From: Bacteroidales bacterium
GTDB taxonomy: Bacteria; Bacteroidota; Bacteroidia; Bacteroidales; PUMT01
Direction of reading: 5' to 3'
NCBI GenBank assembly: GCA_007119075.1
Contig: SKQJ01000404.1
Span: 1-14,439 of the forward strand
Length of the DNA stretch: 14,439 nt
The translations under genes were made by a program, and so were the position numbers. This document shows positions 6,413 through 14,296 of the stretch, piece after piece. Numbering within the stretch: the first letter of the stretch is position 1; each line of letters opens with the position of its first letter. The notes under the pieces are model-generated. The model saw nothing but the letters and a program-made list of their open reading frames with translations, was not told where the DNA came from and searched no databases.

Positions 6413-9400
6413 GTGAAAAGCTCAAAAAAACAAACGGGAGCAAAAGAGGCCGATTATTCCGGTGATCCGGATATCAGACAATTGCTTGCTGACAGAAAGG
6501 AAAGGCTCAAGGAGCTTGCCTGCATTAACAGGACGACAGCCATACTCAAGGAGGGCAAGCCGATCGAGGAAACCCTTCACCAGGTTGTCCTTCTCCTGCC
6601 CAGTGCGTGGCAATATCCGGAGTTCACCGTTGCCCGCATAGTATTCGGGGAAAGGGAGTACAAGAGTCCCGGTTTCAAAATCACAGAATGGCTGCAGAGC
6701 CAGACTTTTACCACAGTCGACGACCTCCAGGGGATTGTTGAGGTGTATTATACAAAAAAATTTTCCGCTTTGCATGAAGGGCCTTTTCTCAAGGAAGAAA
6801 GAAACCTTATCGACAATATCTGCAGTTTGCTGGTGGGCTATATAAACAGCTACAAGGCTAAGACCATACTTTTCAGGATCAGGAAAAAGGAAAGCCAGCA
6901 GAAAAAACATGCAGAGGAACAGGCAAAAATATTCAGCAGCCGTCAGCTGCTTCAGCGTTTTCTTAACAAGCACAATGCCGAACGGGATCTTTTTCACGAC
7001 CTGATGCCCTTCAAGGTAAATGAGATCCTTCTTGTTGCAACTCTTTATGACGCATACAGCATAGAAAAGGAAGGCCGCTTTTCCGATCATATGCTGGGGC
7101 AGCATCAGCATATGAGCTTTACTTCCCTGCCGAGGGTTACAGGCGTGACCAAACTGGAAGAAGCAATCGATGAATTGCAGAGAAAGCATTATGACATGGT
7201 GATAGTCATGATGGGCGTCGATAAAAACACCCCCCTTGTGATGAGCCGAAAATTAAAGGAGGAATACCCCTATATCCCCATTTTTTTTCTTCTTAATGAT
7301 AACCGTGACGTTGAGATGTATGAAGAAGGGCAAAAACGTTATGATTCTGTCGACAGGGTTTTTGTATGGACAGGGGAATCAAAAATGTTCTTTGCCATGA
7401 TAAAGATCCTGGAGGATCATGTTAACGTGGAAAACGATACAGTTTTGGGATTCACGAAGGTAATACTTCTTGTGGAAGATTCTCCCAGGTATTACTCCCG
7501 TTACCTGCCGATGATATATTCAATTGTGCTCGAGCAGACAAGGCACCTGATCGAAGATGTCAGCACCGATGAGCTTTACAGGGAACTCAAGCTCAAGGGG
7601 CGGCCAAAGATCCTGCTGGCATCCAATTATGAAGAGGCCATTGATGTATTTGAAAGATACCGTGATTATCTGCTCTGCGTTATATCCGATGTACAGTTCC
7701 CGCGAAACGGAAAGAACGACCCGGATGCAGGCATGGAGTTTATCAGGCATGTCAAGAGCCGTGTCAGAAATATGCCCATATTGCTGCAATCGGCCGATCC
7801 CGGCAATGAGAAAACCGCACACGAGCTCCGGACAAGCTTTATCAACAAAAACTCGGAAACTCTCATGCAGGATCTGAAGAGCTTCATAACCTATTATCTT
7901 GGCTTCGGTCATTTCGTTTACAGGGATCAGGAAGGACGCCAGATAGCCGTGGCAAAATCAATGGCTGAGTTTGAGTCCTATCTGAGGACGGTGCCCGAAG
8001 AGTCACTCGTGTATCATGCAGCAAAAAATCATTTCTCGCTCTGGCTGATGGCCAGGGGCGAGGTGAAAATCGCAAGGATGATAAATCCGCTAAAAGCTGT
8101 TGAATTCACTGATCCCGGTGAAATGAGGAAATATATGCTGAATATTATTTCGACATACCGGAACGAGCAGGACAGGGGCAAAATCGTAAACTTCGAGGAG
8201 TCGGCAATTCTGGAGGAGTCAAACATCGTCTCCTTTGCCGCCGGTTCGCTCGGGGGAAAGGGCCGGGGGCTGGCCTTTGTGAATTCCCTTATCTACAATT
8301 TCAGGTTTTCCGATCTTGTTAAGGATATAAATATCCGGACCCCGGTAACAGGTATTATCGGAACCGAAGAGTTTGATATTTTCCTTGAAATAAACAAGCT
8401 CCGGGAAAAGGTATACGGGGAGGAGAGCTACGACAACATAAAGCAGATGTTCCTTAAGGGAAATCTCAGCTATAATCTTGAGAAAAAACTCAAGATATAT
8501 CTCAGGCTTGTCAGGAACCCGATAGCCATCCGGTCATCCAGCCTTTTCGAGGATTCGCTCATTCAACCCTTTTCGGGGATATTTGAAACATACCTTCTGC
8601 CCAATAATCATCCCGTATTTGATACTCGTCTCCAGCAGGCAATGGATGCAATAAAGCTTGTATATGCATCGATTTTCTCGGACAGTGCGAAAACCTATTT
8701 TGAATCGATCAGTCATAAGATTGAGGAGGAAAAAATGGCGATCGTGATACAGGAAGTAGTCGGGAACCGTTACGATGACTGTCATTACCCGCACATAAGC
8801 GGGACAGCGCAGTCGCATAACTATTATCCTGTGGCTCATATGAAGCCTGAGGAAGGGTTTGCCGTGGCGGCGGTAGGGCTTGGCCGGTATGTCGTTGAGG
8901 GAGAGCAGGCATACCGGTTTTCTCCTGCCTATCCCGACCTTGAGATAAGTTCCGGCAGGGATCTTTACAGGAATTCCCAGGTCGAATTCTTTGCCGTCAA
9001 CCTTGCTAAACCCGATGTGAATCTTCTTGAAGGCGAAGAGTCGGGACTGATACGTCTTGAAATTGCCGATGCCGAGAAACACGGAAACCTCAGGCATTGC
9101 GCATCTGTTTATGATATGGAAAGCGATACAATGACTGCGGGGACCGACAAACCGGGCCCCCGGGTAGTCAATTTTGCAAACATTCTCAAATACGATCATA
9201 TTCCATTGGCACAAACTCTTACGGCTGTTCTCGATGTGGTTAAGGAGGCTCTTGGCGGACCTGTGGAAATTGAATTTGCAGTTGATCTGACACGTGACGC
9301 CGGCAACCTGCCTTCCTTTTATCTTTTGCAGATTAAGCCCCTTTTCGGAAATGAAAGCGATTACAGCATTGACGAGGAGCAAATTAATTGGGACAATGTG

Positions 9401-9907
9401 CTGATCCGTTCAGGCAAAAGCATGGGAAACGGGATGCTCGCGAACCTGAATGATTTCATTTACGTGAAACCCGGCAATTTTGACAAGTTGAAAACCAGGG
9501 AGATCGCAGCCGAACTTGAAAAAATAAATGCACGGATGATCAGGGAAGGCAGAAAATACATACTTGTCGGGCCCGGAAGATGGGGCACGCGTGACCGCTT
9601 CATTGGAATTCCCGTATCCTGGCCGCAAATTTCAAATACTGCTGTTATAGTTGAGATGAGCATGGAAGGCTTTCCGCTCGATGCTTCTCTTGGCTCTCAC
9701 TTTTTTCACAACCTGACTTCAATGAATGTGGGATATTTTTCGGTAAATCATACCAATCCCGATGATTTCATCCGGATGGATGAGCTTGACGGCGAAAAAG
9801 CGGTAACAGAAACCGAATTCATCAGGCTTGTCAGGTTTTCGCGCCCCCTGCACGTGCTGATGGATGGTAAAAAAGGAACTGCCCTGGTACTAAAACAAAA
9901 AGGATAA
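6413..9907 (+). CDS. GAF-like / double-receiver / PPDK-type ATP-grasp signalling protein (first paralogue)
   Basis: A 1164-residue soluble protein. In order it has: a GAF-like sensor region (about 29-150, with KERLKELACINR, SAWQYPEFTVARI and GPFLKEERNLIDNI, a pattern also seen in some sensor kinases); a short charged coiled-coil linker; a receiver-like fold (203-345) lacking the acceptor aspartate; and a second receiver (347-505) with acidic Glu355-Asp356, acceptor Asp426, Ser460 and Lys479. A conserved linker follows (YHAAKNHFSLWLMAR, about 530-550), then a PPDK/PEP-synthase ATP-grasp domain (612-975): SLGGKGRG with Lys616, IAIRSSS with Arg707, EIEFAVD with Glu954, LLQIKP with Gln973. A C-terminal module carries GPGRWG (1053-1058) and GSHFF (His1096). 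The phosphohistidine and PEP domains of true PPDK/PEP synthase are missing, so database labels of that kind would mislead. The start is GTG at 6413, the first possible start after the in-frame stop at 6401. The catalysed reaction is unknown. Confidence 0.85.
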   Translation: MKSSKKQTGAKEADYSGDPDIRQLLADRKERLKELACINRTTAILKEGKPIEETLHQVVLLLPSAWQYPEFTVARIVFGEREYKSPGFKITEWLQSQTFTTVDDLQGIVEVYYTKKFSALHEGPFLKEERNLIDNICSLLVGYINSYKAKTILFRIRKKESQQKKHAEEQAKIFSSRQLLQRFLNKHNAERDLFHDLMPFKVNEILLVATLYDAYSIEKEGRFSDHMLGQHQHMSFTSLPRVTGVTKLEEAIDELQRKHYDMVIVMMGVDKNTPLVMSRKLKEEYPYIPIFFLLNDNRDVEMYEEGQKRYDSVDRVFVWTGESKMFFAMIKILEDHVNVENDTVLGFTKVILLVEDSPRYYSRYLPMIYSIVLEQTRHLIEDVSTDELYRELKLKGRPKILLASNYEEAIDVFERYRDYLLCVISDVQFPRNGKNDPDAGMEFIRHVKSRVRNMPILLQSADPGNEKTAHELRTSFINKNSETLMQDLKSFITYYLGFGHFVYRDQEGRQIAVAKSMAEFESYLRTVPEESLVYHAAKNHFSLWLMARGEVKIARMINPLKAVEFTDPGEMRKYMLNIISTYRNEQDRGKIVNFEESAILEESNIVSFAAGSLGGKGRGLAFVNSLIYNFRFSDLVKDINIRTPVTGIIGTEEFDIFLEINKLREKVYGEESYDNIKQMFLKGNLSYNLEKKLKIYLRLVRNPIAIRSSSLFEDSLIQPFSGIFETYLLPNNHPVFDTRLQQAMDAIKLVYASIFSDSAKTYFESISHKIEEEKMAIVIQEVVGNRYDDCHYPHISGTAQSHNYYPVAHMKPEEGFAVAAVGLGRYVVEGEQAYRFSPAYPDLEISSGRDLYRNSQVEFFAVNLAKPDVNLLEGEESGLIRLEIADAEKHGNLRHCASVYDMESDTMTAGTDKPGPRVVNFANILKYDHIPLAQTLTAVLDVVKEALGGPVEIEFAVDLTRDAGNLPSFYLLQIKPLFGNESDYSIDEEQINWDNVLIRSGKSMGNGMLANLNDFIYVKPGNFDKLKTREIAAELEKINARMIREGRKYILVGPGRWGTRDRFIGIPVSWPQISNTAVIVEMSMEGFPLDASLGSHFFHNLTSMNVGYFSVNHTNPDDFIRMDELDGEKAVTETEFIRLVRFSRPLHVLMDGKKGTALVLKQKG

Positions 9908-9918
9908 CCGTAAGTGAA

Positions 9919-12900
9919 ATGAGTGAACCAGCATATAAAATAAAGGATCCGGACAGGTATATGTTTCACGATACCTCCTTTAATATCCTGATGCAAAAGC
10001 GTATCCATAGCATTTTGCTGATCTGCAGCAATTATGATGCCTTTATGCTTGAAGAGGACGGGAGGATCGACGAGCAGATATTCAATGAATATGTTTCTCT
10101 CAACCTGAGCTCGCCGCCCCTGTTCCTGACGGCTAAAGACGGCTCCGAAGCTTTTGAGATACTGAAAACCGAAAAGGTTGATCTTATAATAACCATGTTC
10201 AGCCTGGGAGGCGATTCCGACATTTTTTCCCTTGCGGGTGAGCTGAAATCCGTTTATCCTTCGGTGCCCATCGTGGTGCTTACCCATTTCTCAAGGGAAG
10301 TGTCGCTGAAGCTTGCCAATGAAGATCTTTCGTCGATCGATTATGTATTTTCATGGCTGGGCAATGCCGATTTGCTGCTTGCCATTATCAAGCTCCTGGA
10401 AGACAAGATGAACGCCGAACATGATGTTGAGGAAGGAGGGGTGCAGACCATATTGCTTGTCGAAAACTCAATCCGGTATATCTCAAGCTACCTGCCCGAT
10501 CTTTACAAGATAGTCCTTCAGCAATCACGCGATTTCGCGCGCGAGGCCCTGAATGCCCATCAGAGAAACTTAAGAATGCGGGGAAGGCCGAAGATACTTC
10601 TTGCCACCGATTATGAGGAAGCGATTGCCCTTTATGAAAAATACAAACATAACCTGCTGGGTGTCATTTCCGATATATCCTACAACAGGGAGGGGATCCG
10701 TGATCCCCGTGCAGGGCTTCGGATTTGTGAAAAAATAAAAAAGGACGACCCCCATATGCCCGTCCTCCTTCAATCGAGCAGCAGGGAGTTTTCATCGACG
10801 GCCGCTGAGCTGAATGCAGGTTTTATTCACAAGTATTCCAAAACGCTTTCAATTGAGCTCAGGAATTTTGTTATCAGGCAGTTTTCCTTCGGCGAGTTCA
10901 TATTCAGGGATCCGGTTACCAGGGAGGAAATATGCAGGGCGGCCGATCTTCAGGCCCTGCAGCAGGCAATTCTTTCCATCCCCGGACATGTTCTCGAATA
11001 TCATTCAAGCCAGAACCATTTCTCACGATGGCTGAATGCAAGGGCGCTGTTCCCCATTGCCAGGATGTTCAAGTATCTAAGAGTGGAAGATTTCAGGAAT
11101 ATCGAAGAGGCAAGACGATTTCTTTATGCTGCGATCTCAAATTTTCGATCAAGCAAGGGGAGGGGAGTAATTGCCCAGTTCGACAAGGACAGCTATGATG
11201 AATACCTGATGTTTTCAAGGATCGGGGAAGCATCTATCGGGGGAAAGGCCAGGGGGCTTGCCTTTATCAATTCCATACTGAAGCGGAACCGGATATACAA
11301 TAAATTCCCGGGGGTTTTTATCACCATACCCCGCACCGTTGTTCTCAGCACCGATATTTTCGATGAGTTCATGGAGTCGAATGAACTTTACAGAATAGGC
11401 CTGTCTGACGCCACCGATAATGAAATACTTCAAAGATTTGTAAATGCTGCCCTGCCTGCCAGGCTTCATCAGGATTTATATGCCTTCATAAAGGTTGTGA
11501 AAAACCCTATCGCAATACGGTCATCAAGCAAGCTGGAAGACAGCCATTATCAACCTTTTGCTGGCATATACACCACCTATATGATCCCCAGGGTCGATGA
11601 CAGCACCAGGATGATCAAAATGCTTGCCGATGCCATCAAATCTGTATATGCATCGGTTTACTACAAAAGCAGCAAAGCCTATATGACCGCCACATCGAAT
11701 CTCATTGACGAGGAGAAAATGGGCATCATCTTGCAGGAAGTTTGCGGACAAAAAAGCGGCGAAAAGTTTTATCCTGCAATTTCCGGTGTCGCAAGATCAA
11801 TAAACTTCTATCCGATTGCACCTGAAAAGCCTGAGGACGGAATTGCCAACATAGCCTTTGGGCTTGGCAAACTGATTGTCGATGGTGGAATATCGCTTCG
11901 TTTTTCTCCAAAATATCCTAAAAAAGTGCTTCAGCATTCCTCGCCCGACCAGACTTTGAGGGAATCTCAGCAAAAATTCTATGCCCTGGACCTTAATGCG
12001 GAAAGTTTTGTGCCGTCGACCGATGACAGCATAAACTTACTTAAGCTCAGCATACGGGAAGCCGCAAAGGAACCCGCTTTCCGCTACGCCGGATCCACTT
12101 ATGATTTCGAGTATAATATGATCAGGGATGGCATAGACCATGCCGGCAAAAAGATTGTGACTTTTTCAAATATTTTGAATTATAATGTTTTTCCACTTGC
12201 AGAAATATTGCAGGTCCTTTTGCAGACCAGCCACGAGGAGATGAATAATCCGGTTGAAATTGAATTTGCAGTCGATCCTGAAATCAGTGAGGGCAGACCC
12301 GGAATTTTTTATTTCCTCCAGATAAGGCCTATTGTACATGGTGAACAAAAAGTCGACATTGAATTTGAAGCTATTGAGAGGCAAAATACGATTGTTTATT
12401 CCGAATCGGCGCTCGGTTACGGAACCATTGCATATATAAAGGATTTTATATACGTCAAGCCAGATGAATTCAAGGCATCGGTCAATGATTCTATTGCCCT
12501 GGAAATTGAAAAGCTGAACGATGCTTTCATAAAGGAAGGGAAAAATTACGTGCTCACCGGCCCCGGCAGGTGGGGCTCCAGCGACCCATGGCTTGGAATT
12601 CCGGTAAAATGGCCCCAGATATCTATGGCCCGTGTAATCATTGAATCGGGGCTGAAAGATTACCATATGGATCCGAGCCAGGGAACCCATTTTTTCCAGA
12701 ACCTTACTTCATTCAGGGTGGGATATTTCAATATAAATCCGCACCTCGGCGAGGGGTTCTGGGATGTTGCCTTTCTTGACTCACAGCCTGCCTGTTATGA
12801 AAGCAAACATCTGAGGCATGTAAGGTTTGAATGTCCTTTCAAAATACAGATCGACGGAAGGCATAACAAGGGCGTGATATTCAAACCCGAAATGCCGGGA

Positions 12901-12948
12901 GGGAAGCCTGCAGCACCGGAAGCGCCGGAGCGGTTAAAAAAACCGTGA
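9919..12948 (+). CDS. Double-receiver / PPDK-type ATP-grasp signalling protein (second paralogue)
   Basis: A 1009-residue paralogue of the preceding gene, 11 bases downstream of its stop and so almost certainly co-transcribed. It lacks the GAF-like region and starts directly with a receiver-like fold (29-170) whose acceptor position reads DLIITM, without aspartate. The second receiver (175-330) has acceptor Asp252, Ser286 and Lys305, but its acidic pair is Glu182-Asn183 rather than Glu-Asp. The conserved linker (YHSSQNHFSRWLNAR) and ATP-grasp domain follow: SIGGKARG with Lys443, IAIRSSS with Arg534, EIEFAVD with Glu782, FLQIRP with Gln801. The C-terminal module has GPGRWGSSDPWLGIPV (881-896) and GTHFF with His924. 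A proline- and lysine-rich tail ends the protein. As in its neighbour, no phosphohistidine swivel domain or PEP/pyruvate barrel is present. Homologues are usually annotated as PEP/pyruvate-binding or PEP synthase proteins; I infer a receiver-controlled ATP-dependent enzyme of unknown substrate. The two may form a heteromer. Confidence 0.85.
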   Translation: MSEPAYKIKDPDRYMFHDTSFNILMQKRIHSILLICSNYDAFMLEEDGRIDEQIFNEYVSLNLSSPPLFLTAKDGSEAFEILKTEKVDLIITMFSLGGDSDIFSLAGELKSVYPSVPIVVLTHFSREVSLKLANEDLSSIDYVFSWLGNADLLLAIIKLLEDKMNAEHDVEEGGVQTILLVENSIRYISSYLPDLYKIVLQQSRDFAREALNAHQRNLRMRGRPKILLATDYEEAIALYEKYKHNLLGVISDISYNREGIRDPRAGLRICEKIKKDDPHMPVLLQSSSREFSSTAAELNAGFIHKYSKTLSIELRNFVIRQFSFGEFIFRDPVTREEICRAADLQALQQAILSIPGHVLEYHSSQNHFSRWLNARALFPIARMFKYLRVEDFRNIEEARRFLYAAISNFRSSKGRGVIAQFDKDSYDEYLMFSRIGEASIGGKARGLAFINSILKRNRIYNKFPGVFITIPRTVVLSTDIFDEFMESNELYRIGLSDATDNEILQRFVNAALPARLHQDLYAFIKVVKNPIAIRSSSKLEDSHYQPFAGIYTTYMIPRVDDSTRMIKMLADAIKSVYASVYYKSSKAYMTATSNLIDEEKMGIILQEVCGQKSGEKFYPAISGVARSINFYPIAPEKPEDGIANIAFGLGKLIVDGGISLRFSPKYPKKVLQHSSPDQTLRESQQKFYALDLNAESFVPSTDDSINLLKLSIREAAKEPAFRYAGSTYDFEYNMIRDGIDHAGKKIVTFSNILNYNVFPLAEILQVLLQTSHEEMNNPVEIEFAVDPEISEGRPGIFYFLQIRPIVHGEQKVDIEFEAIERQNTIVYSESALGYGTIAYIKDFIYVKPDEFKASVNDSIALEIEKLNDAFIKEGKNYVLTGPGRWGSSDPWLGIPVKWPQISMARVIIESGLKDYHMDPSQGTHFFQNLTSFRVGYFNINPHLGEGFWDVAFLDSQPACYESKHLRHVRFECPFKIQIDGRHNKGVIFKPEMPGGKPAAPEAPERLKKP
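12931..12945 (+). other. Small hairpin at the 3' end of the second paralogue
   Basis: CGGTT (12931-12935), five A residues and AACCG (12941-12945) form a five-base-pair hairpin just before the stop codon at 12946-12948. No U-tract follows. It is too weak to call a terminator, and the 16-base gap to the convergent gene has no other terminator-like structure. Confidence 0.3.
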
Positions 12949-12964
12949 TCGGCCGGCAAATATG

Positions 12965-14296
12965 CTAAAGGTCGCGAAGCCTGTCAGTTTTTAAAGCTGT
13001 TTTGGCAGGATTTAGAGTTGCTTCCTGGCCACCGTCCTGCTGCCGCGAGGATGTTTGAGGCTGACGGACTGAAGCCGGTGCCGTACGTCCCGATGCCTCC
13101 CGGATGATTTTGCCAGAAGGATGGGAATTCACGACCGGCCGGTTTCTGCCATACTTTTCATGGGCCGAGACAAAATCGCCCGCAACCAGGGAAGCTGCCA
13201 GGGAGATTTCACCGGCGAGAAGGGTGGCGGCAACGATCTCGGCAAATTTCCTGGCTTTGCCGTCTCCATAGCAATCCATTATCTCCAGGCATTCTTTTTG
13301 AGTGGGAAGAGAAACCCCGCCTCCAACCGTGCCTATTATAAGGGAGGGCATGTTAAGCGATACATAAAGGTCCTTTCCGATGGTTTCGGTATATATGTAG
13401 CCGACACATGACTCGCTCAGATTGGCCAGGTCCTGGCCGCAGGCAAGAAATATTGCCGCGAGACCGTTTGCGACATGGCCGTTGGAACCAAGGACCCCCC
13501 CTGTTTGTCCGCCGGCAACCTGCCTCTTGTAGGCGAGATCTATCTCACTTGCTGTTGTCCGCAGCAGACGGGAAATCACTTTTTCAGTGAAGAACACTTC
13601 TGCTGTTACCGATTTGCCCCTTCCAAGTATGGTGTTTATGGCCGAGGGCTTTTTATCCACAGCCATATTGCTCTCGATAACAAACTGTTCGATTGGGAAA
13701 TTTCCCTGAATGTAATTGCATATCTCATGGGTGGCCTTAGTTACCATGTTCATCCCCATCGCGTCTCCGGTAGAGTAATTCAGCCTGATAAAGACAATTC
13801 TTCCCTGCACAAAGGAATGGAAGCTTTCCAGGACGCCGTGGGCTGTCGTATCCCCGGCGATTTTCCGGAGTATTTCAAAACTGGAGTCAAACCACTTGAT
13901 GAATTCCGCGGCCATAAAAACATTCTTCAGCACAAACAATGGCGCACGCTGGATCATATCCCTGTAAATCAGGACATTTGCCCCCCCTGACAGGGTAATT
14001 GCCCTTGCTCCGCGGTTATAGGAGGCAACCAGGGCGCCTTCGGTTGTTGACAGGGGCACAAAAAATTCTCCCCGGGCATGGCTTCCGTTAACGGCAATTG
14101 GCCCCATCACGCCTACGGGAACCTGTGAAAAACCTATAATGTTTTCAATATTGCCTTTTGTGAGCCCGGGGTCCACAGCCGATTGCTCCAGGTGTTTCAA
14201 AGGCCGGCCGTTAAGGCCTGAAAGCTTTTCAAGGCGATCTCTTATTGCCTCCCTTGAGTAGTCATTCTTTCTGTTCCTGGGTAAATGTTTGTTCAT
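12965..14296 (-). CDS. Hydroxymethylglutaryl-CoA reductase, class I-like, soluble
   Basis: Reduces HMG-CoA to mevalonate with two NAD(P)H, the committed step of the mevalonate isoprenoid pathway. The 443-residue protein has no membrane segments. Class I-type motifs appear in order: ENIIGFSQVPVGVMGP (51-66), STTEGALVAS with catalytic Glu86, TGDAMGMNMV (176-185, cofactor region), DKKPSAIN with catalytic Lys215, GRGKSV, ACGQD with catalytic Asp289, MPSLIIGTVGGGVSLP (316-331), and the terminal AHEKYGRN with catalytic His379. All four catalytic residues are therefore present. NADPH preference is likely by analogy with class I enzymes but not proven. About 60 residues follow His379, far more than the roughly 20 in the human enzyme, and they are basic, polar and low in complexity. 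The gene stands alone; no other mevalonate gene is in view. It is convergent with the second large paralogue, 16 bases away. Confidence 0.93.
   Translation of the reverse strand: MNKHLPRNRKNDYSREAIRDRLEKLSGLNGRPLKHLEQSAVDPGLTKGNIENIIGFSQVPVGVMGPIAVNGSHARGEFFVPLSTTEGALVASYNRGARAITLSGGANVLIYRDMIQRAPLFVLKNVFMAAEFIKWFDSSFEILRKIAGDTTAHGVLESFHSFVQGRIVFIRLNYSTGDAMGMNMVTKATHEICNYIQGNFPIEQFVIESNMAVDKKPSAINTILGRGKSVTAEVFFTEKVISRLLRTTASEIDLAYKRQVAGGQTGGVLGSNGHVANGLAAIFLACGQDLANLSESCVGYIYTETIGKDLYVSLNMPSLIIGTVGGGVSLPTQKECLEIMDCYGDGKARKFAEIVAATLLAGEISLAASLVAGDFVSAHEKYGRNRPVVNSHPSGKIIREASGRTAPASVRQPQTSSRQQDGGQEATLNPAKTALKTDRLRDL

Noticed and set aside
6422..7189. A 255-codon minus-strand open frame opposite the start of the first large paralogue
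   Set aside because: It is antisense to the GAF-like and first receiver regions and has no motif or leader of its own.
8534..9382. A 282-codon open frame antisense to the first large paralogue
   Set aside because: It lies wholly inside a gene with strong protein-level motifs, its translation is rich in Cys, His and Arg with no recognisable domain, and it has no signal of its own. It is a shadow frame.
6413..9907. Annotation of the large proteins as true PEP synthase or pyruvate phosphate dikinase
   Set aside because: Only the nucleotide-binding ATP-grasp part is present. The phosphohistidine swivel motif and the PEP/pyruvate barrel are absent in both proteins.
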